41,394 bases of DNA. Source: Thalassotalea_B sp049613795. GTDB lineage: Bacteria > Pseudomonadota > Gammaproteobacteria > Enterobacterales > Alteromonadaceae. Below the pieces are notes generated by a model. It was not told where the DNA came from and ran no database searches. It saw only the letters and a program-made list of their open reading frames with translations. Where the stretch lies: NCBI GenBank assembly GCA_049613795.1, contig JBMZCX010000018.1, positions 1-41,394 of the forward strand, given 5' to 3'. Shown here piece after piece: positions 26,852 through 35,884 of this stretch; the first letter of the stretch is position 1, and every line of letters begins with the position of its first letter. The translations under genes and the position numbers were made by a program.

Positions 26852-26876
26852 CTATAACAGATATAATGCGTTATAG
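26852..26876 (+). promoter_or_regulatory. Promoter region between hldE and the lpxL-type gene
   Basis: A perfect TATAAT (26862-26867) lies about 45 bases before the acyltransferase start. It is framed by the inverted repeat CTATAAC (26852-26858) / GTTATAG (26870-26876), which could be an operator shared by the divergent hldE and acyltransferase promoters. No clear -35 is seen. Confidence 0.4.
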
Positions 26877-26912
26877 TGTACCACATGAAATTCAATGAGT
26901 TAAAATCATCCC

Positions 26913-27851
26913 GTGAGTAAAAACAGCGTTCTTCAACCAAACTTTAAATTATCATTTCTTTTACCTAAGTATTGGCTTACTTGGGTTGGTGTTTTTATTT
27001 TATATAGTATTTCTTGGCTGCCCTATCGGCTACAGCTATTAATGGGTAAAGCGCTTGGTCGTTTACTTTTAAAAATAGGCTCAAGTAGAAAACGCGTAGC
27101 ACAACGAAACTTAGCACTATGCTTTCCCCAAATGAGCGAGCAAGAACGTAAAAAGTTACTCATTAAAAACTTTGAAAACACAGGTATTGCGTTATTTGAA
27201 ACAGGTATGGGCTGGTGGTGGCCCGATTGGCGAGTAAAACGAAAATGTAAAGTTGTTGGTGTTGAACATATTGAAAATGCTCAACAACAAGGTAAAGGCA
27301 TTTTACTGCTTGCTATGCATAATCTTAGCGCCGAAATATGCTGTCGTGGTGTGGGAACCGGGCATCCAATGGTGGTTTTTTATCGTCCGCACAACAACCA
27401 GTTAATGGAATATTTTCAGTACCGTGGGCGTGGCCGTTCTAATAAGTACATGTTAGGCAAGCGCGACGTAAAAGGGCTAATACGTGCTTTGCATGATAGT
27501 GAAGCTTGTGTATATCTACCCGACCAAGATTACGGTCGAAATAGAAGTCTATTCGTGCCTTTTTTTGCGGTAGAAGAAACAGCAACTACTACTGGCACTC
27601 TAATATTTGCTCGACAGAAGAACGCGGTGTCTCATATGCTTATTCCTACTCGAAATGAAGATGGTAGCGGTTACACATTAACAATTAGCCCTCAGCTTGA
27701 AGATTTTCCAACAAAAGATGATCGTGCAGATGTCACCCGTATCAATCAAGAGTTAGAAAAAGCTATTTCGAAAAACCCTGCACAATATATGTGGTTACAT
27801 CGCAGATTTAAAACAAGACCTAACGAAAGTGATCCTTCATTGTATAAATAA
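26913..27851 (+). CDS. lpxL: Lipid A late acyltransferase, LpxL type
   Basis: This inner-membrane enzyme adds a secondary acyl chain to Kdo2-lipid IVA during LPS synthesis. The 312 residues open with PKYWLTWVGVFILYSISWLPYRLQLLMGK, a membrane anchor near-identical in pattern to E. coli LpxL (HPRYWLTWLG). The catalytic H-x4-E motif is in MHNLSAEI, followed by VVFYRPHNN, LPDQDYG and YMWLHRRFKTRP near the end. It is closer to LpxL/LpxP than to LpxM. The start is GTG at 26913, since an in-frame stop lies four codons upstream; no strong ribosome site. The neighbour hldE is also an LPS gene. Confidence 0.88.
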   Translation: MSKNSVLQPNFKLSFLLPKYWLTWVGVFILYSISWLPYRLQLLMGKALGRLLLKIGSSRKRVAQRNLALCFPQMSEQERKKLLIKNFENTGIALFETGMGWWWPDWRVKRKCKVVGVEHIENAQQQGKGILLLAMHNLSAEICCRGVGTGHPMVVFYRPHNNQLMEYFQYRGRGRSNKYMLGKRDVKGLIRALHDSEACVYLPDQDYGRNRSLFVPFFAVEETATTTGTLIFARQKNAVSHMLIPTRNEDGSGYTLTISPQLEDFPTKDDRADVTRINQELEKAISKNPAQYMWLHRRFKTRPNESDPSLYK

Positions 27852-27908
27852 GTTTTATTGAGTAAGGTATCAATATAATTTAGTCATATTTTTGAAGATA
27901 TATACCTA

Positions 27909-28589
27909 ATGATGCTTTGGATACGGAACATTACTTTTGCTTTAATATTGGTCACTTTAGGCGTGTTGCTTTTTCTCAATAGGGAAATGCTCTTCACCTC
28001 TGCGGCAACTGAAGAGCTGACCACCGAAGAAGTATTAGCTGACAAAGAAAGAGCCGAAGAAAAAGTGCATGAAAAAGAAGACTTGCCAGAAGCTAGCAAA
28101 AAAGAAAAAAACGCAGCGGCGGCAGGTTTATCACGATTTTATGCCAATTTACGTGGCACTGATGAAGACGATGGACCGCGCATTAAAAATAACATCGTTT
28201 ACTTGCCTGAGCCTGACGGTGACTTAGTTGACATTCTAACGGCAAAAGCATTGGTTACGCGACCACTGAGAAGTAATTGGCGTAGTAGTAAAAAGAATGC
28301 AGCGTTTCGTATTGGCTTTACGTTAAACCAAAAGTTAACAGAATATGCTGAAGAAAGTGGACTTGAGCTAATTTGGTGGCTTGATAAAGACTTTTTAGTG
28401 AAAGACCCCTTTCGTATTAACAAAGATATTGTCAGAATGACTTATCAAATAAGTAAGGCGGTTGAAGGCCATTTTCCTGATGGTGTATTAGCTTATTTTT
28501 GCAATAAACATCGTACGCTTATCATCACTGAAAAAAATTATGAATATTTAAATGACGAGTGCATTTTATTAGAGGAAGCTGTACGCTAA
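27909..28589 (+). CDS. TcpQ-like membrane-anchored protein
   Basis: A 226-residue protein of uncertain role. It has one N-terminal membrane helix (about 4-24), an acidic/charged linker rich in Glu and Lys (about 30-70), then a folded domain (about 105-220). The domain's FTLNQKLTEYAEESGLELIWWLDKDFLV and C-terminal YFCNKHRTLIITEKNYEYL segments resemble the TcpQ C-terminal domain of type IV pilus and secretion accessory proteins. That domain is usually found where proteins contact the cell wall or an outer-membrane secretin. No pilus genes are nearby. The gene lies 57 bases after the lpxL-type gene and may share its transcript. The family call is by pattern and is moderate. Confidence 0.6.
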   Translation: MMLWIRNITFALILVTLGVLLFLNREMLFTSAATEELTTEEVLADKERAEEKVHEKEDLPEASKKEKNAAAAGLSRFYANLRGTDEDDGPRIKNNIVYLPEPDGDLVDILTAKALVTRPLRSNWRSSKKNAAFRIGFTLNQKLTEYAEESGLELIWWLDKDFLVKDPFRINKDIVRMTYQISKAVEGHFPDGVLAYFCNKHRTLIITEKNYEYLNDECILLEEAVR

Positions 28590-28594
28590 TTTGT

Positions 28595-28643
28595 AAAGCA
28601 CCTATAAAAATATCTTCTGCTGAAATTTTTTACGTGCTTTTCT
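28595..28643. terminator. Possible terminator between the TcpQ-like gene and the GGDEF-EAL gene
   Basis: AAAGCAC (28595-28601) pairs with GTGCTTT (28634-28640). Inner A/T pairing (TAAAAAT with ATTTTTTA) closes much of the loop, and a TTTTC run follows. It lies between convergent genes. It is long-looped, so only moderate strength is expected. Confidence 0.4.
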
Positions 28644-28736
28644 TAATTTCTGTTTACACTGAACTGTCACACATCAAATACATATTGCTAAGTTAAATTA
28701 TCTTTATTTACCTACTACAGAAAAACGTGATAAAAA

Positions 28737-31631
28737 TTATATTGCCTGCCAACTCTTATCGGGTTTCCAGCAACTTACCCATGAAGGTATATCATCGGCA
28801 GGCATTGGCTTAGCAATACCATAACCTTGTGCTAACTCACACCCTAATTGTAATAATGCGGTGCCATGTTCAATGGTTTCAACACCTTCAGCAATAACAT
28901 CGCGATCAAAAGATCGAGCTAGGGCAATAACCCCTTCAATAATCGCTAAATCATCGTCATCGTCTAACATGTCTCGAACAAAACTTTGGTCAATCTTAAT
29001 AATTTGAGCAGGTAATCGTCTTAGGTAAGTTAATGACGAATAACCCGTACCAAAATCATCTAGCGCAAATTTAACCCCCTTAGTCATACAAGTATTCATG
29101 ATAGTTGATACATGATTAACATCATCTAATGCGCTTGTTTCTAGTACTTCTAGCTCTAATAGTTGTGGCGAAACATCAGGGTAAGCCGCTAACATAGATG
29201 TTAGCTTTGATATAAAGTTTGATTGCTGTATGTGTACCGCAGCAATATTAACACTAATGTTTACCACTTGCTTTAATCCCATTGCTTGCCATTGGCTAAT
29301 TTGCATTAGGGCGGTTTCAATAACCCACTCGCCTAATTCAACCATCATAGGGTTATTTTCTATCGCAGGTAAAAACTCGAGCGGATTTAACAGCCCTTTT
29401 TTAGGGTGTTGCCAACGAATAAGTGCTTCGACCCCCGTTACCGAACCAGTTTTCATATTTACTTTAGGCTGATAATGAAGTACAAATTGCTTATTATCTA
29501 AAGCATCTCGAATTGCCTCTAAATTTTCCCGTTGTTGTTTAATCGCGTCATCTTGCGCAGTGTCAAATAAATGATAACGATTTTTTCCTAACTCTTTCGC
29601 GATGTACATGGCTTGGTCTGCATGTCGTATAAGCTGATCAGCGTCGGCATCATCTTGCGGATAAAGTGTTACACCAATACTCGCCGACACGCTTAATACA
29701 ACGTCGTCTACTGTTACTGGGGATGATGCGGCCAGTAAGAACCTATTCAAAATTGCTTCACAATCTTCAACAACCGTTAAACCTGTTAATATCGCAACAA
29801 ATTCATCACCACCAAGCCGAGCCAAACTATCACCTTCACGTAATGCTTTTTTCATGCGCACAGAGAGTGCAACCAGTAGTTTGTCACCAATGTCGTGACC
29901 ATAAGTATCGTTAATGGCTTTAAAGCTATCTAAATCAAGAAAAGCCACCGCAAGTAAGTTTTTATTCCGCTGACATTGCAGCATGGCCTGAGATAATCGA
30001 TCGGCGAGTAATACGCGATTAGGCAAGTTAGTCAGCATATCGTAATGAGCAATATGCTCTAATTCATTTTGATGCTCTTTTAGTTGCGTTATATCATTAC
30101 CTAGCGCAACATAATGAGTAATTATGCCTTGCTCATTCTTCACTGCACTAATCGTTTTTTTCTCAACAAATAATTCACCATTTTTGCGACAGTTCCACAT
30201 TTCGCTCGACCAATAGCCTTCTTTTACAAGTGTTCGCCACATGTCGGAATAAAATTGAGGTAATTGCTGGCCTGACTGAAGCATACGAGCATTCTCGCCA
30301 ATAACATCTTCACGGCTATACCCTGTTGCCGTAGTAAAAGCGTCATTTACATCAACAATGGTGCCGGTAATATCGCTGATAATAATGCTCTCTCTAGCGT
30401 GCATAAAAACACTAGCAGCGAGCTTTATTTTTTCTTGAGAATGACACCACGCCGTAATATCTTCATAAATGCCAACCATACCCGCAACATCGTTGTTTCT
30501 GTCGTAAACAGGCGCTTTAGACGTACGTAGTCTTATGCGCTCACCAGTAGGCGTTAATTGATCTTCTTCAAAATTTAATTTTTCTTTACCTGTATCTAAT
30601 ACAAATTGGTCATCCTGTTGATAAGCTTTGGCTATTTCATGCCAAGGTAAATCATCATCAAGCTTACCTATTAATTCTTCAGGGCTTTTCATTCCTGCGT
30701 CATTGGCAAATTGAGTATTACAGCCAACATATTGCAATTGGCTGTTTTTCCAGAAAACTCTCACAGGAATTGCTTCAATAATTGTACTTAATAAATTTCG
30801 TGATTCTGCTAGTTCTTCATATGGTTTTACAACGCTAGTCATAAAAATGCTTTTATAGATATACCAATACGCAATTATTTTATAAATGTGCCCTAGAAAA
30901 TTAAATATATCGTTCATATTAAAATAAAGGGTAAAAAAGAAATCACTTAATGCCATTAAACAAGCGGCGGTAAATAAATTAACAATATCGAAAGGTTGAG
31001 GAGTACGCATCAAATACAAAAGGCGAATGCCCACCGCGAAATAAAGCACCGTGATACTGTATTCACTCATTATTTTAAATGAGGTTAGTCCTTGTCCTTC
31101 AATATATGTACTTGGAATCAATGATGGAAAAAATAAACCAATAATGACGAAGGTTATGACAAGGGTTAACACACAGCCCAACACGATATTATGCATTAAC
31201 CGTGTGGCAATAGTGTGCCATGACAGTACTGAAACAATTAATAAACTAAAAGCGGATAAATAGCGTGCCATTAACCAAAAGTTAATGGTTTTTTCTGATC
31301 CATTTGGCGTAATAAATTCAGGCATACCAGGAAATGAAAATACATGAAACACATCAAGAATAGCCACGCCAAGAAAAGCACAGGCGAGAATAATATAGTT
31401 ACGAGAGTTACTATTATCTTGAATACGAACCCAAGCAACGCCGAAAATCATTACCGAGATAATCACTGACACTAATTCAAAAAGAGTATGAAGTGGTAAA
31501 TAACTCAGTATGCTTGCTATGTCATAAGCTGTGGTTAAAAACAGACTGAGAAACACCATCATGACAAAGAATAGCAAAGTCCATGTCGCATGTTTAAGTT
31601 GTAACTGGTAAGTCGATTGTATTTTTATCAT
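28737..31631 (-). CDS. MASE3-PAS-PAS-GGDEF-EAL cyclic di-GMP protein
   Basis: A 964-residue inner-membrane protein likely able to make and/or break cyclic di-GMP. The first 265 residues hold seven to eight membrane helices of MASE3 type (LDVFHVFSFPGMPEF and LMARYLSAFSLL are its marks). Two PAS domains follow (about 275-400 and 400-525), the second with a heme- or flavin-sensor-like VNDAFTTATGYSREDVIG pattern. The GGDEF domain has an intact GGDEF at 607-611 with RxxD (R-E-G-D) five residues before it. The EAL domain begins with E735-A-L and has DDFGTGYSSL, so the phosphodiesterase active site also looks intact. Which activity dominates cannot be read from sequence. Stands alone. Confidence 0.93.
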   Translation of the reverse strand: MIKIQSTYQLQLKHATWTLLFFVMMVFLSLFLTTAYDIASILSYLPLHTLFELVSVIISVMIFGVAWVRIQDNSNSRNYIILACAFLGVAILDVFHVFSFPGMPEFITPNGSEKTINFWLMARYLSAFSLLIVSVLSWHTIATRLMHNIVLGCVLTLVITFVIIGLFFPSLIPSTYIEGQGLTSFKIMSEYSITVLYFAVGIRLLYLMRTPQPFDIVNLFTAACLMALSDFFFTLYFNMNDIFNFLGHIYKIIAYWYIYKSIFMTSVVKPYEELAESRNLLSTIIEAIPVRVFWKNSQLQYVGCNTQFANDAGMKSPEELIGKLDDDLPWHEIAKAYQQDDQFVLDTGKEKLNFEEDQLTPTGERIRLRTSKAPVYDRNNDVAGMVGIYEDITAWCHSQEKIKLAASVFMHARESIIISDITGTIVDVNDAFTTATGYSREDVIGENARMLQSGQQLPQFYSDMWRTLVKEGYWSSEMWNCRKNGELFVEKKTISAVKNEQGIITHYVALGNDITQLKEHQNELEHIAHYDMLTNLPNRVLLADRLSQAMLQCQRNKNLLAVAFLDLDSFKAINDTYGHDIGDKLLVALSVRMKKALREGDSLARLGGDEFVAILTGLTVVEDCEAILNRFLLAASSPVTVDDVVLSVSASIGVTLYPQDDADADQLIRHADQAMYIAKELGKNRYHLFDTAQDDAIKQQRENLEAIRDALDNKQFVLHYQPKVNMKTGSVTGVEALIRWQHPKKGLLNPLEFLPAIENNPMMVELGEWVIETALMQISQWQAMGLKQVVNISVNIAAVHIQQSNFISKLTSMLAAYPDVSPQLLELEVLETSALDDVNHVSTIMNTCMTKGVKFALDDFGTGYSSLTYLRRLPAQIIKIDQSFVRDMLDDDDDLAIIEGVIALARSFDRDVIAEGVETIEHGTALLQLGCELAQGYGIAKPMPADDIPSWVSCWKPDKSWQAI

Positions 31632-31710
31632 TTAATAAATATAGCCTAATATTAATATTAATACGATAAATACCTTAATATTCACAAACATGCTTAATCT
31701 AAGTCAAAAG

Positions 31711-31731
31711 ACAGTCTAAAAAATAGACTGT
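31711..31731. repeat. Perfect inverted repeat between glnE and the GGDEF-EAL gene
   Basis: ACAGTCTA-aaaaa-TAGACTGT. On the minus strand it could weakly terminate glnE (it is followed by CTTTTG), or serve as an operator about 80 bases upstream of the GGDEF-EAL start. I cannot decide between them. The remainder of 31632-31841 shows nothing else. Confidence 0.5.
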
Positions 31732-31841
31732 ACGTATAAGTACATTAATTGAATTAATTTTCTTACACTATGTAACATTGTTACCCGCCGACAGTTCAAT
31801 ACTTAAAAAGGTTCAACATATACAGTTACCTTAACTAAAAA

Positions 31842-34706
31842 CTAGCCTAAATACTTTGCAAAGCACTTATTTACCACTTTTGCATGACGAGTAAACTCGT
31901 CTATTGGCATCATGTTTTCTTGATTTTTTAAGACACAATGATGGCCAAAATCACGTAATTGGCAATAATGCTGAATAAGTTGCTGGCATTCTTCAGCAGT
32001 AATGACTTTCCACTGAGTTAACATTTTAAAAATTTGAATATTATCTGATGGTAGTTCATTCATGGTGAAATTTTGGTAATACGCCAACACTAAAAATTGT
32101 GCTAAAAATTCAATATCAACTAAGCCACCTTTACTTTGTTTAATATCGCTTTCACTGAGGGTTGATTTATCTAAGTGATTTTGCATTTTTTCACGCATTT
32201 CAACCACCGAGGTTTTTAACTCACTTATATCACGAGCTTTAGTGAGAATATTTTTTCGAATGCCATTAAATTGAGTTATCAGTGCTTGATTCCCGTATAT
32301 AGCGCGCGTTCTAACCAGTGCTTGATGCTCCCACGTCCAAGCATCGTCACATTGATATTTTTCAAAACTATCGATATGAACCACCAGTACCCCTGAATTT
32401 CCTGAAGGGCGTAAACGCATATCAAGTTCATATAAAATACCGCTACTCATTCGTGTATTAAAAATATGCATAATACGCTGTGCTAATTTGGCATAAAACT
32501 GCCCTGTAGACACTTGTTTAGCGCCGTTTGTGACATCGTCTATCGCACAATTATGAATAAACACTAAGTCGAGATCAGAGCCATATCCCAGCTCAATACC
32601 GCCCATTTTTCCATAACCTATCGCAGTAAATGCTTTATCGTCAGTTAGCGCTAGTGAGCTAGGTACGCCAAAACGGCCGATGATTTGCTGCCAAGCCATG
32701 TTAATAACCTCGCCTACAATTGCCTGCGCTAATGCAGTTAAATGATCGCTCACTTTTGTTATCGGCAACACACCAACAATATCAGCCACGGCAATACGTA
32801 ATTGTTGCGCTTGCTTAAACTGACGTAATAACTCCATTTGCGCTTCTAAGTCTTCTTCGGGCACACGCAATAAGCTTTCACGTAAGTACTCGGCATAGCT
32901 CGTTAAAGCTGGTGGAGTGCTGAGTAATTTAGGGTCTATTAACTCATCAAGTAATATAGGGTACTTAACAATATGTTCAGCGACCCATTGGCTTAAATGG
33001 CATAGCTTAACTAAGTGTTTTAATGCTCCTTCATTTTCATAGAGCAATTCCAAATAAGCCGTCCGCGTAGAAACTTTTTCAATTATTAATAAAATACGGC
33101 CTAATGCCGTTTCATCACCATTAAGCACAACTAAATGTGAAAGTAACAGCGGAATTAATTTATCTAAGACCTGTCGGCCTCTGCTACCAATACTTCGTTT
33201 TTTGCTGTCATTACGAAAGTTATTTAATAAGTGCCATATTTTTTCGGCTGGCCATTGCGGTTGAACTTGGGCTATCCAATCAATTGATTCTTGTAATTCC
33301 CATTGGCTGTCCCATAGTGTTGTCCAGTGTTGATCTTCATTTTGATGATGCGGGCTTTCTTCGCCAATCAGTACGTTAAACTCTTGATGTACTCCTTGCA
33401 TTAAGCGCTTTAAGTAATTTAAAAATGCTTGCCATGAGGGGAACTTATCGTCACCTAGTACATACAATATTCTTGCTTGGTCGAGTGCATTGTCAGGTAG
33501 CGTTTGCGTCTGCTGATCGGCTAATGCTTGAATAATATTTTCAACTCGTCGTAAGAAGCAATAAGCACTTTCTAGTACTACTTTACTGTGTTCGCTAATT
33601 TCACCTTGCTCAACAAGTATCGGCAATACCGTTAATAAATTTCGCTGTTGCAGCGTTTTAATTCGGCCGCCACGTATTAATTGAAAAACTTGCACAATAA
33701 ACTCAACTTCACGAATACCGCCCGCACCAAGTTTAATATTATTTGCCAGTTGCTTACGGCGTACTTCTTGAGCGATCATTGCCTTCATACGGCGCAAACT
33801 ATCAATCACACTAAAGTCAATATAACGACGATAAACAAATGGGCGTAGTAAGCTTGATAGCTGATGATGATACTTTCCTTCGCCAATTAAACGCGCTTTC
33901 AGCATCGCATATCGTTCCCAGTCACGCCCTTGCTCTTGGTAATAATCTTCCATTGCATTGAAAGTAAGTACTAACGGACCACTTTCTCCAAAAGGACGTA
34001 AACGCATATCAACCCGATAAACAAAGCCGTCAGCCGTTTGCTGATTTAAAGCGGTGATAAGCTTTTGTCCTAAACGAATAAAAAATTGTTGATTGTCTAG
34101 CTCCCTACGCGCACCTTGGGTTTGTCCTTTTTCAGGATAAGCAAAAATCAAATCAATATCGGACGAAAAGTTAAGTTCATTTCCCCCTAACTTACCCATG
34201 CCATAAACCAGTAATGGCATGGTTTCACCTTGCTGGTTTTTCGGCTTACCCCATTGCTGGTAACAAAGCTGAGACAACCAATTGAGTGCTGATAATATTA
34301 ACGCATCAGCTAATGTAGATAAGTTTTTTAGCGAGGTGTTGAGCGGTGCATCATAAAGTAAGTCTGACACAGCTATAGTAACCATTTGTTGTAAACGATA
34401 ACGTCTTAATAAACGGTGTAGCTGCCCTTCAGTTTCACATCCCGTTAACTGCTGATTCAATTGCGCTAAATAATTAGTGCTTTTATCAAAACTGTTTTGA
34501 CTAAACAATTGCATAACTATATCAGGCGCTTGAATCGCACTATTAAAGACAAAGTCACTTAACGCTAGCGCTTGTTGAAAATCTTCTAGCTGTTGCTCTG
34601 ATAACAGCGAATAACTTTCAGGGTGTTGCGCTGAAAATTGTGACCACCGCTTGTTTTTCTGCTCAATTAATATCGGAAGAAAGGCTTTACGCGTAAGAGT
34701 TTTCAT
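31842..34706 (-). CDS. glnE: Bifunctional glutamine synthetase adenylyltransferase/deadenylase
   Basis: GlnE adds AMP to glutamine synthetase when nitrogen is plentiful and removes it when nitrogen is short, under control of PII. The 954 residues carry both nucleotidyltransferase domains. The N-terminal deadenylylating site is at GMGKLGGNELNFSSDIDLIFAY (169-190). The C-terminal adenylylating site is at GYGKMGGIELGYGSDLDLVF (near 690-712). The length agrees with E. coli (946). In E. coli glnE is followed by hldE (rfaE); here hldE is about 5 kb away on the same strand, with the lpxL-type gene, the TcpQ-like gene and the GGDEF-EAL gene in between. Confidence 0.96.
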   Translation of the reverse strand: MKTLTRKAFLPILIEQKNKRWSQFSAQHPESYSLLSEQQLEDFQQALALSDFVFNSAIQAPDIVMQLFSQNSFDKSTNYLAQLNQQLTGCETEGQLHRLLRRYRLQQMVTIAVSDLLYDAPLNTSLKNLSTLADALILSALNWLSQLCYQQWGKPKNQQGETMPLLVYGMGKLGGNELNFSSDIDLIFAYPEKGQTQGARRELDNQQFFIRLGQKLITALNQQTADGFVYRVDMRLRPFGESGPLVLTFNAMEDYYQEQGRDWERYAMLKARLIGEGKYHHQLSSLLRPFVYRRYIDFSVIDSLRRMKAMIAQEVRRKQLANNIKLGAGGIREVEFIVQVFQLIRGGRIKTLQQRNLLTVLPILVEQGEISEHSKVVLESAYCFLRRVENIIQALADQQTQTLPDNALDQARILYVLGDDKFPSWQAFLNYLKRLMQGVHQEFNVLIGEESPHHQNEDQHWTTLWDSQWELQESIDWIAQVQPQWPAEKIWHLLNNFRNDSKKRSIGSRGRQVLDKLIPLLLSHLVVLNGDETALGRILLIIEKVSTRTAYLELLYENEGALKHLVKLCHLSQWVAEHIVKYPILLDELIDPKLLSTPPALTSYAEYLRESLLRVPEEDLEAQMELLRQFKQAQQLRIAVADIVGVLPITKVSDHLTALAQAIVGEVINMAWQQIIGRFGVPSSLALTDDKAFTAIGYGKMGGIELGYGSDLDLVFIHNCAIDDVTNGAKQVSTGQFYAKLAQRIMHIFNTRMSSGILYELDMRLRPSGNSGVLVVHIDSFEKYQCDDAWTWEHQALVRTRAIYGNQALITQFNGIRKNILTKARDISELKTSVVEMREKMQNHLDKSTLSESDIKQSKGGLVDIEFLAQFLVLAYYQNFTMNELPSDNIQIFKMLTQWKVITAEECQQLIQHYCQLRDFGHHCVLKNQENMMPIDEFTRHAKVVNKCFAKYLG

Positions 34707-34802
34707 TTAGATCTCGACTTAATTTTACAATGCGCTACAGTACGTAAATGTGTTTAATAACGTTACACAACCAACGATAAAACAAATAAACCAGACAATT
34801 GC

Positions 34803-34831
34803 TAGACATATTATGTCATGAGTGTTATTAA
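34803..34831 (+). promoter_or_regulatory. Promoter with palindromic operator, lipoprotein operon
   Basis: The palindrome GACATA-T-TATGTC (34805-34817) overlaps a near-consensus -35, TAGACA (34803-34808). A 17-base spacer leads to TATTAA (34826-34831), preceded by TG one base away (extended -10). The lipoprotein ATG follows at 34864. The same palindrome recurs at 38634 and 38669 in front of the yjfI operon. A bound protein here would block or recruit RNA polymerase at the -35. The promoter elements are read from sequence; the regulator is unknown. Confidence 0.6.
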
Positions 34832-34863
34832 TGAATGATAACCATAGCATTTTTGAGGGGATT

Positions 34864-35862
34864 ATGGCAGAAATGCACTATTCAAAAATAATATTATTTA
34901 GTTTTTTATTGCTCTTACTCGGGTGCTCAGATCCTGTAGTAGAGCAAATAGAAAAACAACTTCCAATAACCGAACTCAGAGTTGAGCAACTTGCGCAAGC
35001 ACTAGCAAATGGCCAAATACGCAATGCTAATTTAATTAAGCAATACGCTGATAAAGTAGCCGAACAAAAGCCTGATTTTTCTGCCTTAGTTAATGAATTT
35101 CGTAAAGAGGCAACCACTGAAAGCCCTATATATAAAGCGATCAAAGAGCGGTTAGCCACGGTTAAAAATAGTCCCGAATTATTTACCAATAATAAGGCGC
35201 GTTTTGAAGAAATTGTTAACATCTATCAAGCCGCTGATCCTGTTTTATACTCAGACGCATTAAGCGATCCGTTAAATGTATTAGCCGATATGTCTGATGG
35301 TGCTTTACCTCGAGTTAATTCGCTGTCTAAGTCGCAAAGTTTAGCTGCTAATAATGCCCAAGACTTTGGTGTGGGTGAACAGCTTATTGGTAATCCAAAT
35401 TATGGCAGTTGGTCAACGGGTAGTAATGGCATGTCGTTTTGGCAATGGTATGGCATGTACGCCATGATGGACAACTTACTTGATTCGCGTCGCCGTGTTT
35501 ATTATAACCAGTGGGGACGTTCTCGTAACTATAGTTATTATCATGATTATGGCCGAACTCGCTATAGCTCACCTAATCAGTTGAAAAAACAAACTCAGCT
35601 TGAAACACGTACCCGTAAATCTTTTGCCAGCCAAGGTAAAAAATATACCAGTGCTTATGGAAAAAGCCGCACGGGTTCTTCTAGCCTTTCAGGGCAAAGT
35701 AAACAAGCACAAACCAGCGCGAAACGTTTTAGTTCGGCTGCTACCAATAAAAGCAGTTATGCCAAAAAAAGTAGCAATGCTAAAAAATCTTCGTATGCCC
35801 AAGGCGGCAACTTTAGAAACAGTAAAAGCACCACTTCTCGTAGCTTTAGACGTGGCAAATAA
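34864..35862 (+). CDS. Lipoprotein with cationic low-complexity tail
   Basis: The function is not recognised. The start is the ATG at 34864, four bases after a GAGGGG ribosome site; the frame is open to 34822 but the extension lacks support. The N-terminus is a lipoprotein signal ending LLLLLG-C21, and the residues after Cys (S-D) could affect sorting. Residues 25-150 are helical and charged. A Gly/Ser/Trp-rich part (about 178-215) is followed by a tail of about 120 residues very rich in Ser, Tyr, Lys and Arg (RRRVYY, NYSYYHDYGRTRYSS, AKKSSNAKKSSYA) and ending SFRRGK, so strongly positively charged. It may contact LPS, peptidoglycan or another anion. It precedes the DUF350 gene by 22 bases and probably forms an operon with it. 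Confidence 0.8.
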   Translation: MAEMHYSKIILFSFLLLLLGCSDPVVEQIEKQLPITELRVEQLAQALANGQIRNANLIKQYADKVAEQKPDFSALVNEFRKEATTESPIYKAIKERLATVKNSPELFTNNKARFEEIVNIYQAADPVLYSDALSDPLNVLADMSDGALPRVNSLSKSQSLAANNAQDFGVGEQLIGNPNYGSWSTGSNGMSFWQWYGMYAMMDNLLDSRRRVYYNQWGRSRNYSYYHDYGRTRYSSPNQLKKQTQLETRTRKSFASQGKKYTSAYGKSRTGSSSLSGQSKQAQTSAKRFSSAATNKSSYAKKSSNAKKSSYAQGGNFRNSKSTTSRSFRRGK

Positions 35863-35884
35863 CGAGAGGCAGTAAGGAATTATT

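Noticed and set aside
34822..34863. Upstream extension of the lipoprotein gene to 34822
   Set aside because: It would put 14 extra residues before the signal peptide and overlap the predicted -10; the ATG at 34864 has a GAGGGG site.
35600..35875. Second open frame overlapping the lipoprotein tail
   Set aside because: Low-complexity codons in the tail leave this frame open by chance; no ribosome site or family match.
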